From the NCBI GenBank assembly GCA_009760855.2, contig WPIO01000001.1, positions 13,581,001-13,645,000 on the forward strand: DNA of 64,000 nt, given 5' to 3'. The position numbers were made by a program, and so were the translations under genes. The notes beneath the pieces were generated by a model. That model was not told the origin of the DNA. It ran no database searches and saw only the letters and a program-made list of their open reading frames with translations. Each line of letters opens with the position of its first letter. Position 1 is the first letter of the stretch. This DNA is from Cristatella mucedo. Taxonomy: Eukaryota; Bryozoa; Phylactolaemata; Cristatellidae. Positions 46,691 to 61,110 of the stretch are shown in pieces.

Positions 46691-47670
46691 CGCCAATGAC
46701 AGCTCTTCTTCGTGGCACCCCCAGAGGGCACCACACAAGTTGTGGCCTGAGGGCGCTAATGTGTGGGAAAGTAATACCCCACAAATCGTGATTCCTTTTC
46801 AGAGTCAACATAGCTACATTCCTATTCAAGTATCAGATTCTCAACATACTACTCAGGTATACGCGTATTATTAAGCGAACATTGCTAATTTACATGCTGA
46901 TGAATTTACATGAAGATGCTGACTCGGGTCAATTCGAGAGGTCAGAGCAACCCTAAGCCTCATCATGTAGCCCGATTAATTTTCTTGGTGTAAGCTAGCT
47001 AGGTATGGTGAAACAAATACACGTAATATGGAGTTCTTTGCTGAGATATCGGTGCCCTGATACCACATCGGCGATGTAAACTCACAAAACAGAGGTGATT
47101 CGAGTTTGCTTCTTCTGTGTGGGTATTTTTTCTCTGAACCTAGATCGTACCTTTTAGCTCCCTTTTCCGAAGCATCGTAACCCCATCAGGGTGATTATCA
47201 GGATACCCTTCCCCCGGTGGGCCTACCGAGGTTAGAGAACGGCTCTGGCAACTCGTCAGATGACGAGCAGTTACGAGGTGTTTCTCTAGAGGCATTCTAC
47301 CACGTTTTCTTTATACATGCTATTAAAAAGCCTGCTCAACTAGGTACGAATCTCTAGGAGCACGCACCACGTCGATTTTCCAGAGGGGCTTCAGAAGGGG
47401 TTCTAAAGGGGAAATCGTATTTTTAGAGGTGTTTCGAAACTAATTATTATACAGGGCTCTTAAAGGGCCTCCTACGCGGCGCGACCTCCATGCTGCTACC
47501 GAATTTACAAATTGGGGTACGTCTACGTCTTTTGCAGACAGGTGCGTTTGAAGGGGCTTCCGGCCGACTTGCCGGCGTTGAGGAGCCTCGGTTGGGATTT
47601 TCTTAACGAGGAATGCCAGTTGTAGAGATCGGTTGTAGAGCTTATCGGTTATAGAGCGTATAAGTCATAT
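46691..47670. other. No gene recognised
   Basis: Mixed sequence without repeats of the main families. A degenerate 15-bp tandem (GGTTGTAGAGCTTATC, GGTTATAGAGCG) lies at 47618-47662. Confidence 0.45.
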
Positions 47671-47674
47671 GTGC

Positions 47675-48165
47675 AGTTGAGGTCACGCCTTCTTCATTCC
47701 TTTGAAAAGCATGGCAAACTACATGACCACCGAAATCATCGAAGCGAGTGACCTGGGAGAGCACCTGCTTATGCGAAACTACGAGCTCTTTATATACGAA
47801 TCATATATAGAGGCGGCGAGCGATAAAGACAATCTTGGAACGTTAAAATTCGTAGGTAAGGGCTTCGCGGAGGGCCATTTCCTACCGGCCAAACAAAAGC
47901 AGTTTTCCCATTATCACTCAGGGGTGGTGCAAGTAGGAAGCAAGACTTATAAGGAGGTTGACCGTGCTTTTTCCTACAAGAAGGAAGACCGAAGTAAAAC
48001 ATAATGAAGACTTGTCGTTTTAACGCAGCTTTAGTACCACAGCTATTCTTTGTGGCGCCTGTTTTGTAGACGCAGTAGCTCGTTCTACTTCACTTAAACT
48101 TTCAATTGTTATTAGTAGCACCTAAAATTGTCGTATGACATCTGCTTAAATACTGGCTTTGTCCT
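47675..48165 (+). repeat. Composite repeat, copy 2
   Basis: Aligns with 11960-12420 over its full length, including the 3' flank (TTAGTAGCACC, ATGACATCTGCT, CTTTGTCCTT) that leads into a SINE-A. The ORF is open in this copy only. Confidence 0.75.
47702..48004 (+). CDS. Hypothetical 100-residue ORF in the composite repeat
   Basis: Starts at ATG 47702 (a second ATG at 47711 is also possible) and stops with TAA at 48002-48004. The product is hydrophilic, with charged, Tyr- and Lys-rich segments (NYELFIYESYIEAASDKDN, KQKQFSHYHSG, RAFSYKKEDRSK). No signal peptide, membrane segment or known domain is seen. The homologous frame in copy 1 is closed by stops, and the flanks are repetitive, so this is probably a transposon-derived remnant or a chance ORF; a short host-derived gene is less likely. 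Confidence 0.3.
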   Translation: MKSMANYMTTEIIEASDLGEHLLMRNYELFIYESYIEAASDKDNLGTLKFVGKGFAEGHFLPAKQKQFSHYHSGVVQVGSKTYKEVDRAFSYKKEDRSKT

Positions 48166-48167
48166 TC

Positions 48168-48310
48168 GGTCTTAGACCAAGAGGTAAGTTGCTCACTCTT
48201 CACGACCGAGGTCGTGGGTTCGATCCTTTATTTACCACTACAAGCGGTCGTGATGGCCATGAAGGCTCTTCTGCCGCTATATAAATGAAGCTGTTCAATC
48301 AGCTTAATTT
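48168..48310 (+). mobile_element. SINE-A
   Basis: GGTCTTAGACCAAGAGGTAA, GACCGAGGTCGTGGGTTCGA (B box GGTTCGATCC), CTACAAGCGGTCGTGATGGC, AAGGCTCTTCTGCCGCTATA, AGCTGTTCAATCAGCTTAA. The best preserved copy in the window. Confidence 0.85.
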
Positions 48311-48805
48311 TTTCAGTGTCGGCAGTTGGTTTTTACGGTAATGACTGGTGGCTAGCCTATGCCGGACAAAAATATCTGCGGTCCTTACTGCAATACTACT
48401 GAAAGCACTATAGTCGCTTTCGAGTAAAGCAAATAGCAACTCACGGGTGGATTTCATCCGGTTTCGCTCGGAAAGGGCAGGCTCTCCGTAACGGCTGCCT
48501 TTCACGTGTCCCCAGCTCCAACCACGTTCCTGAGCTCATCGAACACTCAACACTGCACACTCTCCGCTAATTTCTTAGTGACGAGGATATGTTTTTTGCA
48601 TCCGCGGTTGGGTGATAATAAGACTACAGTGCAGTACTTCCGGTGAATGAGACCCAATGAGACCCACCGGAAGTCACCGGAAGTCACTGTGCGCGTGCGA
48701 GTGTGGTGTGTGTAATGCGTGTAATGTGTATATGTCAGATTGATATCCCATAATAATCGTATACATTCGTCTCTTGGACAAATACTTACTCAATTCTTGT
48801 GTATT
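48311..48805. other. No gene recognised
   Basis: Contains ACTTCCGGTGAATGAGACCC near 48637; the similar ACTTCCGGTTAATGAGACCC occurs at 50214. A small dispersed repeat unit is possible. Confidence 0.4.
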
Positions 48806-48807
48806 AG

Positions 48808-48960
48808 TCAACGAGTAAGGTGCACGCACATCACGACCCAGCATGTGGGTTCGAGACCTGCAGCAGGCAATCCTATGTTGCCCACTGCAAGGGTGTGCTA
48901 GCCTCAAAGGTTCATCTGTCGCTACATAAATGTAGCTGTTTGATCAGCTAATCTTAAATT
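48808..48960 (+). mobile_element. SINE-A, diverged
   Basis: CACGACCCAGCATGTGGGTT, CGAGACCTGCAGC, CCCACTGCAAGGGTGTGCTA, CATCTGTCGCTACATAAATG, TAGCTGTTTGATCAGCTAA. Confidence 0.7.
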
Positions 48961-49316
48961 TTAACTTTACTTATGGTAATAACTAGTGAAGACCAGTGAA
49001 AATCACGGTATGAGTAGTATTTGGTATTGTTAGGCTGGAGGTTTGGAAATGGAATCTTGCAGCGACCCTCATTAGCTTCCTCTTCCGTCTCTTGTTCGTG
49101 CTGCTTTTGAAAAATTAGCGCTCACAAGTTTTCAGAGCGTGACGCTTGCTGGTAACTTCAGTTGCTTGCTTCTCCTGTTTTGGTCTCCGATAGCTGCGCA
49201 TATGGTTGACTCACTTAGCTTTTTTTATTGGAATTCATTCCTCAAGGATGAAGTAACGTTGTTCGAAAACGAACGCTTAACTTGTTAATATTCCCCTTAC
49301 CGCAACTTTTTAGAGA

Positions 49317-49396
49317 GAATGGAAGAACGGTAAACACTTTAATTAAATTTGCTATCGAATGGAAGAACGGTAAACACTTTAATTAAATTTGCTATC
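49317..49396 (+). repeat. Perfect 40-bp tandem duplication
   Basis: GAATGGAAGAACGGTAAACA through GCTATC occurs twice without a mismatch (49317-49356 and 49357-49396). Confidence 0.97.
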
Positions 49397-49790
49397 TTTC
49401 CTGGTGCACACTTTCGTGTACGTGCGTACTTTAATACTTTAATCACTTCCACGCACCTTGAGTTAAATTTTAAAGCATGTCTAATTTGTAACTAATGACC
49501 TTGAAAACTTTCTTTTACCGTAACGTGTAAATCAAATTTACAGGAAATTCCATTTTTCAAGAAATGGTTGCTTTAAAAACAAAGATCAAATCTTCAGGAA
49601 ATTTTCAAGAGAATTCATTGGGCCATACGAGTGTTTCGTATGCAAATATGCGCACCGAAGCCGCTTGAGCATTGAGTGGGCTATTGAAAACTCGAGCGTA
49701 ATACTCTCTTTTTCATTGCGACTTTGTAGAGTTACTGATTGGGATACATTTACAGCACTAAATTGCGAATAACAATGTCAGCAACGGCTC
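49397..49790. other. AT-rich, nothing recognised
   Basis: No coding signal or known repeat. Confidence 0.45.
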
Positions 49791-49792
49791 GC

Positions 49793-50168
49793 CACTACTG
49801 GAGACCGTGCATTTAGTTCGTATGCTCCCAAAGCCTGGAACTCCCTCCCGACTGGCGTCAGAACGTCCCCTGACTTGACCACATTTAAAAAGAACTTAAA
49901 AACACACCTATTTAGGACAGCATTTAGTGGGTCCCTGTGATTCGTCCTGCATGTGGTTATGCATGCTGACACTGTGCATGCTGCCGCTAGCCACATTTGC
50001 ATGCTGACCCAGTGCATGTATGTCAAAACCATGTTATTCATTTTGTTCATCAAGCATGATATTACTCACCATTCAATCGCGTTTCCCTTTGCAGCAAATG
50101 TAAAGCACCTAGAAAGAGATTGCGTTCTCTGAGGGCACTTTATCAAGTGCATTATCATTACTATGACC
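49793..50168 (+). mobile_element. LINE family A, short 3' copy
   Basis: From GAGACCGTGCATTTAGTTCG (the GDRAFSS region of the ORF) to the tail GCACCTAGAAAGAGATTG, GCACTTTATCAAGTGCATTA. Few changes compared with other copies, so probably a recent 5'-truncated insertion. Confidence 0.85.
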
Positions 50169-50289
50169 CAGACTCTCTACTCATTAGTCAGCCTCGGCTA
50201 GCGAATCAGCAGTGACTTCCGGTTAATGAGACCCAATTACAGCGAAACTTATAAAGGTAGATAACAATAATTGTATATAACCGTAAGAC

Positions 50290-50690
50290 ACATACTGCAA
50301 TCTAAGAGAACTAAATTCCAGGCACTCCATATATTCTGGAAAGGAAATACAATAATTTGTGAGCTGTAGCGTGCAAAATTCTAGCACCCACAAGCATACG
50401 ACACAACGAACGCTGACGTAGAACGGCTCTGACGACCATGCAGGTTTATGGCTTTTTAAATATCGCCAAATTAGGAGATTTGTGGTGTCGGTCGGTAGCG
50501 AGTTCGTGGCCTTGGGTACGTACGACCTGAAGGCACAGTCTTAGAAGGATTTGAGATTCGTTAGAGGCACAGCCTAATGACGCGAGTAAGAGGAGCTGCC
50601 GGTGCGACGGGGAGCCTGACTAGGCTGTATTTTAAATGGGTAGGCTGGTTTCAATAGTTGTATACAATGGTTGAAGATTTACATAATTTT
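50290..50690 (-). mobile_element. LINE 3' region, diverged
   Basis: TCTAAGAGAACTAAATTCC (reversed hairpin), then GGTAGCGAGTTCGTGGCCTT, CGACCTGAAGGCACAGTCTT, which parallel the ORF-end region of family A but with many differences. Confidence 0.6.
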
Positions 50691-51690
50691 TATAGCAGCC
50701 ATGTAAAGTAAACAGAACAAATTTAATTGACAAAAGTTTTAAAAGGTTTAAAATATTTTAATATTTAATATTTAATATTAATATTAATATTTTAAAATAT
50801 CAGTCTATTAACTGAATTTTCTATTTTTGTCTACCATGTTTTCTGTCCCCTAAAGAATCTTGGCTGCGGAAGCTTATGCTCAGTAGGCCGTCACTTTCGA
50901 AATTCTTTTGCAAAAGTAGGAATATGCTATCCGGCTGCCGGCAGTTCTTTTCTAGCACTCCTATGCTTCTTAGTTTGGGTTGCGTATTTCCTTGGCTGCC
51001 ATTTTGACTAAGCAATTATTCTTACTTTTTTTATACTGCGTGAGGTAAAGTTTGTTGACTCCAGTATAGGTACTGAAAGCCGTTTAAGCTTTTGAGTTTA
51101 TGATAGAAAAGTCTCCACGTCAACTTACTGCACGGCTATGTGGAGATGCTGGTGGAGTTGCAGTTATAGCAAAAAGTCTTGCAAAGCCATTGCGACTAAT
51201 CGTTAGCTATGCTTGTGAGAATTTACTTTGAGTTAAATCAATCCTAAGCACTTTAGATATGCATTTAGTAGCCATAAATAGGCATGCAACCTTATGCAGG
51301 AAAACTGGGGAAAGTTCTGAATTAGGAGAAGTGTCGCGGCCATTAGTAGCACATAAGTAGCTGAGAAGGTCAGATAAGAGGAAGGGCATACCAGAGTCAG
51401 CAGCAGGGGCAAGTCGAACCGTTTAGGATTAATTGTGAAAATATGTATGGTCTGAATCTGTGGAGCAAATGCCTCTATCACAAACATTGGACAGGCGGGA
51501 GCCGCACCTAATACGTATATCAATACCAGGAGACTAGAGGCTAGGCTCGGACTTAAACCGTTGTAAAAGTTCACCTAGGTGAGAAGCAACCGGGCAATGA
51601 ACAAACACATCGATGGTCAGATAGATAGTTTTTACTTGTACAACTCTTTGGCCGCTAGTCAAGTCATTTCCTCAGCTGACAAACAAGTAT
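50691..51690. other. Unassigned; AT-rich palindromic run and a family C trace
   Basis: AATATTTAATATTAATATTA-type repeats fill 50754-50802. GAGGTAAAGTTTGTTGACTC near 51040 resembles family C. The rest, including a 113-codon - strand frame at 51574-51233, has no recognised motif. Confidence 0.4.
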
Positions 51691-51692
51691 AA

Positions 51693-51850
51693 GTTATGCT
51701 GACCCTGTGCATGTCACCCCTAACCATATTATTCATTTCGTTTGTTTTTTCAAGCATGATTTTACTTACCATTCAATGGCATTTCACTTTGCAGCAAGTG
51801 TAAAGCGCCTAGAGAGAGATTAAGTTCTCTGAGGGCACTTTATCAAGTGA

Positions 51851-51882
<32 letters not shown>

Positions 51883-51888
51883 GTTTCT
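51693..51888 (+). mobile_element. LINE family A 3' UTR and tail
   Basis: GTTATGCTGACCCTGTGCAT, CTTTGCAGCAAGTGTAAAGC, GCCTAGAGAGAGATTAAGTT and nine ATT units. It is truncated within the 3' UTR and is well preserved. Confidence 0.85.
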
Positions 51889-53940
51889 TCGACCATGAGG
51901 ACCCATCTCATCACCACGGTGAAATATACAAAGCAAAGGGTTGAGACTGTTAGGCAGCCCTTTAGAGTCCAAATAGTCCAGTCGAGTCTGGGTGAATCCC
52001 AATCGAGAGTATTCTAATAAGCATGTTGGAATGAGCGTCTGGTAATGAGCATGTTGGAACAAGAACTCAAAGGCATGTGCCTACTACCGCAAAGCTTTTT
52101 GCGATATCCCGAATGAGGAAAGTGTAAATATCGGAAATAGGAGAAAAAGATCAGTGATTGCATCCATATTAAAATCACGACTTTATGCTCCTGAAACAAA
52201 CCTATATAGGGCCATAACATCAAAATGACATTATTTTGAAGCCAGACTGTTGTAGAATTATATAGCTTTTACACTTGACGACCAAATGTTGAGGTCGAAG
52301 GCAGGTATCAGAGTTTTAATTTCGTACCAGAAAAGCTGCTTTGCAATGTCAGCAGGTGAAGAGCAAGACACTAGATGGGAGGTCCGCTATCGGTCAAAGG
52401 TATCTAATTATTCAGCGACTCATTCTGGTCACTCAGACATATGCCTCCAGCAAATCTGCGATAAATTAGCACTTCTCCATTGAAATGCTATCGAATGCAC
52501 CTTGCCCTGCCCTGTGGCAGCACTGATCAGTGTTACAACTTAGAGATGGTGCTCGGAGACTGATTCACTAAGACGAGGTAAACTGTTTTCACCCAAATAT
52601 ATTTCGACATGACTCAAGCAAAGTCTCTGCACTAGCACCTTGAAATAACACGCTAAAAAGTCTGTTTTGTAGATAAACCGTACTTTTCCCATCATGTCGT
52701 TGTGCTAGTTTCTGAGCATGTTTTGCAAATGTGAGATTCCATATAATCGGAGCTCAAAATGCATATTCCCTCAGTACAGGGGCCAGAACGTGTGACCAGT
52801 TCTTGCACTGGAGTAGGATCCGGCTCAAAGAAAGAGAGCCATCACACTGCCACTGCCTCCTCTCCGAAATTCCTGAATGGCACCACTGCCACAGTGCACA
52901 CTCTTCCATTCAGTCGGCGTCCTGTCTGCTACTCGGGCAGTGGCCAGCTCTTTGACGGTTGCCCAAGTGCTGAGCCAAGGATTACGTGCCAAGAAGCATT
53001 CACTGTGCCATCGCACACCGGACCATAGACGCTCTGCAGCCTTTTTTACTCGTCGTCACTGCTTCCCTTGCCGACGCTCTGAAGCTTATGCCATTCTTCG
53101 TGCTTCACATTGGGGGCACTTGTCAGAGCTTGCCAGTGTCTGGCGGCTGCATTGCTGCTAGCGTGGGAGCCGCAGGCCAGCCAGACGCCACCTGCACGAT
53201 AGAGAGTAAGTGCAATGCGATGATAGTGGCCACCTTAGACGATGAAAGCAGTTGTCAAACGAGCCGCTGCCACAGTAAAGCCCTGATCCAATGCAGCAGG
53301 GCGATATCTAGCAGCAGTAGAAGCAGCTTCAGCAGCAACTTCATTAATGAAGGAGTGTTCCATGCATATTTCATCCAGCATGACTACTTGGCTATCAAGT
53401 GCATGCTAATCAAAACGGTTTTCTTTTAGACACGCAATCATGTGCTGTAGCACATTTTTCGAACTGTTTTTTGAAGATCTGTATAGCGAAGGCATTAATG
53501 CAATGCAATCTGATTGGTCGTGTAGATTTAAAAAAAAATTATGGAGGGAGATCGTTAGCCGGATTGCGCAGAGAGACATGTCGTTCCAACGTAGTACGCC
53601 ATTTCGAAGAAATTGATCTTTTCATTACGATGCCAAAAAGAATGAGAGATCCAGTAAGACACATTTGCCATCACTTGGGCATCGGAAGCAAACCATTCAT
53701 AGTTAAACCTCATTAATATGACAAGAACTGTGCCACGTCCACTTGCTGTGAGTCAAACTTTCATATTCAATGATATGGAAACCCAAGTGACAGGCCTAAT
53801 ATTTAGCCGTATTCATGAAATATTTCATTGAGGTGTCTGATCATTCGGAGAGTAACCAAATTGCTTTAATAGGTGTCATGCATTGGGGCCATGTATACAA
53901 GGATATATTGTGGAGGGCGGTAGACTACACATTAGTGCAA
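51889..53940. other. Unassigned region with open frames on the + strand
   Basis: No LINE or SINE. Between 52731 and 53429 three overlapping + frames stay open (89, 94 and 147 codons), Ser- and Ala-rich. A good donor (AGAGA|GTAAGTG) lies at 53206. No protein motif is recognised, so a host exon is possible but unsupported. Confidence 0.3.
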
Positions 53941-53944
53941 CGTT

Positions 53945-54092
53945 ATATATAATTCATTTATATAGCGCCCCAAGAGAACTTAATCACTATTCAGGCGCTT
54001 CACATATGCCTCGGGGCTCGAGCCCACGACCTCAGTCAGACCTTGGTCGGGGCGAGCACCTTAACCGCTGGACCAAACCTTGGCTGAGGAAG
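53945..54092 (-). mobile_element. SINE-B (tRNA-derived head, LINE-like tail)
   Basis: The reverse complement reads TTTGGTCCAGCGGTTAAGGT (near-perfect tRNA A box TGGTCCAGCGG), GTCGTGGGCTCGAGCCCCGA (B box region), then GCGCCTGAATAGTGATTAAG, TTCTCTTGGGGCGCTATATA and AATGAAT. The tail keeps the hairpin form of LINE A. Confidence 0.8.
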
Positions 54093-54162
54093 TAGCACAA
54101 CTGTATTGTAAGCCTGTTTTCGCAGGCTTGAACTCAGCAAGCTACTCCAGATATATATAGTA

Positions 54163-54305
54163 TATCATTATAAGTCATTTGCATAGCACCCTAGGCGAAC
54201 TTAATCTCTATTCAGGCCTTACACATATGCCGCGGGCCCGAGCCCACGACCTCGGCCAGACCTCGGTCGGGGAGAGCACCTTAAGCACTGGGTAGCCAGC
54301 TCAAC
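54163..54305 (-). mobile_element. SINE-B, second copy in the same orientation
   Basis: TAGCACCCTAGGCGAACTTA, ATCTCTATTCAGGCC, GAGCCCACGACCTCGGCCAG, GAGAGCACCTTAAGCACTGG. About 70 bases from the preceding copy. Confidence 0.8.
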
Positions 54306-55195
54306 TAATGTTTTATCCTGCACGGCCTAAAGCAGACTTATTCTAGTCCCCGTTTACAAACGAAGAGGTCACAGAGTCTAGGGAAAGTAACTTACAGTTA
54401 CAGCTGTGGGCAATATGGATGAACCCACACGTACCGGTGCTGGCAGGCCGACTGCACAGCAGTCGCTGGTCTCAATAAAAAGAGACACCTTCTTCAGATA
54501 GCTACGGTTAATTTCAAACTTTATAGGAGAAAGGGGAATGCACAGAAGTTGCCGGTGCTGTAGCAAGCTTATTAGCAAAAGAATAGTGGGTCGATAGGAA
54601 CCGAGCTTGGATTTCATCGATGAAAGCGTCGAATGTGAAGGAAAACAAATAAAGACATCCGGCGTAATTGTTCGTGGGTCTACTGAGAAGCTGCTGACGA
54701 GTGGTTAGGTTGCCTATCAGTTAGACCTAGGTCCATGATTCGACTCTCTGAGACCAGCAAGCGTTCGCAGAAAATAGAGCTGCAGCAGCTGCCATCCGCT
54801 GGTCCGTCCGCTGGTCTCCCTAGGGAAGGAGCAGCTTGCTGCCTTCGCATGACTGCAGCTGGCATGCACCCAGCCGGACTGAACAAGAAGGGGCAGGAAG
54901 TGCAAAGGTCGCGAAGCGACTCCCATGGATCAAGCTGGCTTGACACACGGGCAGCCGCTCGAGCGAGACTGTACGATGGGTAGTCAGAGCTCTGTGCTCG
55001 GGGCAAGTGCTCTGGCCACTATCTGAGGAAGCCACCCACCCCAGCGTCCACACAGCCCCCCCCCCCCCCCCCCGTCGCAGGACGGCAGCCAGCCTTGGCC
55101 GGTCGCCCTGAAGGCTAGCCAAGGCAGCTTGGTGGGTCATGCCTGTGAGGTAAGGCTAGCCAAGACAGCTTGGTCTGTCTTTCATTGCTGAGAGA
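54306..55195. other. Unassigned, GC-rich part with a possible tRNA-like head
   Basis: GAGTGGTTAGGTTGCCTATC and CCATGATTCGACTCTC at about 54700-54745 resemble a tRNA A and B box, so another SINE type is possible. A poly-C run is at 55056-55073. Confidence 0.35.
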
Positions 55196-55199
55196 ATTC

Positions 55200-55370
55200 C
55201 GCGAGAATTATAAGCTGATTGAACAGCCTCATTTGCATAGCAGCCGAACAGCCTTGTTTAACAGTTATCACCACCACGTGCAGTTGACAATACAGAATCG
55301 CCTACTGCAGGATTCGAGCCTACGAGCTAGGTCGTGAAGAGCCTTCCTGAGCTATCACGGCCGCTGAGCA
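55200..55370 (-). mobile_element. SINE-A, reversed
   Basis: AGCTGATTGAACAGCCTCAT, CAGTTATCACCACCACGTGC, GCAGGATTCGAGCCTACGAG (B box in reverse) and CGTGAAGAGCCTTCCTGAGC. Confidence 0.7.
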
Positions 55371-55384
55371 TGCTAAGCAGGATG

Positions 55385-56520
55385 CTGTAATAATAATAAT
55401 AATGTACTTGATAAAGCGCCCTCAGAGAACTTAATCTCTTTCTAGGCGCTTTACATTTGCTGCAAAGGGAAATGCAATTAAATGGTAAGTAAAATCATGC
55501 TTGAAAAACAAACAAAATGAATAACATGGATAGGGGTGACATGCACAGGGTCAGCATGCAAATGTGGTTAGTGGCAGCATGCACAGTGTCAGCACGCATA
55601 AGCACATTAAGCACGAATCACAGGGACCCACTAAATGCTGTCCTAAATATGTGTGTTTTTAGGTTCCTTTTAAATGTGGTCAGGTCAGGGGATGTTCTGA
55701 CAGATCGGGAGGGAGTTCCAGGCTTTGGGAGCATACGAACTAAATGCACGGTCTCCAAAGGATTTGAGGTTTGTACAGGGTATTTCTAGACTGTTGGATG
55801 TCAATCCGTTGCTTGACTGGTAGCCAGTGCAGGTCGGCGAGAAGTGGAGTAATGTGGCAACTGCGACGTTCACGACAGACAAGCCTAGCTGCAGAGTTTC
55901 GCACCAGCTGCAATCGCCTGATCGCACATGCTGGTAGGCCAGTAAGCAGTGAGTTGCAGAAGTCGAGACGAGATGTCACGAATGCATGGACCAACTTAGA
56001 CGTGGTATCCTTATCTAAACAAGCCCAAATTTTAGCAATATCATGAAGCTGAAAATAGGCAGATTTAACCGTGGAGCTGATATGGTCGTCTAACGAGAGG
56101 TCGCTTTGGAATATGACACCTAGATTTCGAGCTGATTCGACAGGAGATATGCTGGCAGAGCCAATTTTGAGCGTCAGCCTTTCCAATTTCTGAATCACAC
56201 TGGGTTTGCCCATAACTAGTAAGTTAGTTGTATCATCGTTTAGTTTTAGAAAATTTGCTGCCATCCATTTGCGGATGTCATCAATGCATGCAGCAAGTGA
56301 GTTGAGAGAATTTGAGGTGCTCGAAGGCTGGGAGGGATCAAAGCAAATGTACAACTGAGTGTCATCTGCATAGAAGTGAAAGCCTAGATTGTAAAGCAAA
56401 GATACAACTGAGTGTCATCCGCATAGAAGTGAAAGCCTAGATTGTGCTTGGCAATCACATCAGCAAGAGGGACAGTATAAACCGTGAAAAGAACCGGACC
56501 TAGCACGGAGCCAGATGCTA
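55385..56520 (-). mobile_element. LINE family A, RT to tail, with a deletion and a duplication
   Basis: (AAT)n at 55388, reversed hairpin, ORF end, then a - strand frame of 219 codons (56399-55740) with [51 protein letters not shown]. About 145 bases are missing at 55797 (GACTGTTGGAT joined to GTCAATCCG). A 53-bp duplication around the YADD box lies at 56341-56446. The copy is well preserved otherwise. Confidence 0.9.
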
Positions 56521-56626
56521 GGCACTGCGATCTCTGCAGAGCCCATCCGGATCTTCCTTGGACAGATGTCTGCTGCTGCTGCAGCACCAACAGAGCACTG
56601 CCTGGCCCTTAGGCATTAAGTACATG

Positions 56627-56629
<3 letters not shown>

Positions 56630-56692
<63 letters not shown>
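56630..56692. repeat. (CT)n microsatellite
   Basis: About 60 bases of uninterrupted CT. Confidence 0.97.
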
Positions 56693-59650
<2,958 letters not shown>

Positions 59651-59654
59651 CAAG

Positions 59655-60518
59655 ATATAAACCAACTTACTAGTTAAGGGTAAAATAAGTGTGATTCAAA
59701 AATTGTAAAGGCTGACGCTCAAAATCGGCTCTGCCAGCATATCTCCTGCTGAATCAAAATCTAGGTGTCATGTTCAAAAGTGACCTCTAATTCGACGACC
59801 ACGTCAGCTCTACAGTCAATTCTGCCTACATCTGCTACATAAAATTGCTAAAATTTGGGCTTGTTTAGGCAGGGATACCATAGCTAAATTAGCCAATACA
59901 TTTGTGACATCCAGTCTTGACTTCTGTAATTAGCTGCTTGCTGGTCTATCGGTCTGTGCACTCAGGTGCTTACAGCTGGTGCAAAACTCTGCAGCTAGGC
60001 TTGTCTGTCGCGAACGTCACAGTTGCCACACCACACCACTTCTCGCCGACCTGCACTGGCTCCAAGTCAAGCAACACATCGAATTCAAGGTTTTGTCACT
60101 CACTTTCAGGTCTCTTCATTATTTGGCTCCAGCCTACCCATCAGATTTACTCCCCCACCAGGTTAAGCATTGTATCACCTGCTTTTCGGAATTTAATTGT
60201 TTACCTATAGCTCTTGCAAATCTCAAAGCCTTTGGAGATCGTGCATTTAGTTCGTGTGCTCTCAAAGCCTGGAACTCACTCCCGACTTGCATCACAAAAT
60301 CACCTGACTTGACCACATTTAAAAAGAACTTAAAGCACACCTTTTTAGGACAGCATTTAGTGGGTCCCTGTGATTCGTCCTTTATGTGCTTATGCATGCC
60401 GACACTGTGCATGCTACCACTAACCATGTTATTCTTGTTGTTTATTGAGTATGCTACCACTAACCATTCGATCGTGTTTCCTTTGCAGCAAATGGAAAGC
60501 ACCTAGAAAAAGGCATAA
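59655..60518 (+). mobile_element. LINE family A, truncated at both ends
   Basis: Starts at KINQLTS-like DNA (AAACCAACTTACTAGTTAAG), runs through the C-terminal domain (RLVCRERHSCHTTPLLADLH and FKVLSLTFRSLHYLAPAYPS, ORF 59979-60506) and stops just inside the tail hairpin (GCACCTAGAAAAAGG). Located in the C2-gene intron. Confidence 0.85.
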
Positions 60519-60544
60519 GAAGCTGAATGGTCTCCGATGGAGCA

Positions 60545-61110
60545 TATGATGGTTAAGCCTGGTTTAGATGGCGAGTCTTGATTCCTACCTGCTTTGTACC
60601 CACTCGAGTCTTACTTCGGCGTATGCATCACAAATACGGTGGGGGTCCAGACTTAGGGAAGATTTGGTGGAGACTCAGCAACCAAACCTGGTTCTACTTT
60701 TCAGCCAAGACTTAGCAAGTGACCAATCATAGATGTTGTTCAGACCACTTCTCCTGCAATGCTTTGAAAGGAATGGCTGGACATGAGCCTTGACCAGCGA
60801 ACCCGCAAAGCGTTCCAGGCGGTCCCTGTTTATGGGACACTCTGAGCTTTGAGTTCAAAAATAAGATTTTTAGGAGGCAAGCTGTAAAGGCTATAGCAGA
60901 CTGGTTCATTCAACCGGTAATTGCTTTATCGAAGTGGTCGTTAAGAAATGCTGCAGCTATCCCATGAAAGCTCCAGAGACTGAGTAGGAAGATAGACTGG
61001 GAGCAAGACTGCCGTCTAAACCTCCTACAAACCGGAAGACCCAATAAAGACTCAAGTAGGTAGGAAGTAGGTAGGAAGCAGGACTCACCGTCTAAATCAG
61101 GCTTTGGAGG
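60545..61110. mobile_element. Possible DNA transposon defined by inverted repeats
   Basis: AAGCCTGGTTTAGATGGCGA at 60555 pairs with the reverse complement of 61070-61105 (AAGCCTGATTTAGACGGTGA), and both arms continue with GTC(C/T)TG(A/C)TTCCTACCT. It sits where the preceding LINE loses its tail. No transposase frame. Confidence 0.5.
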
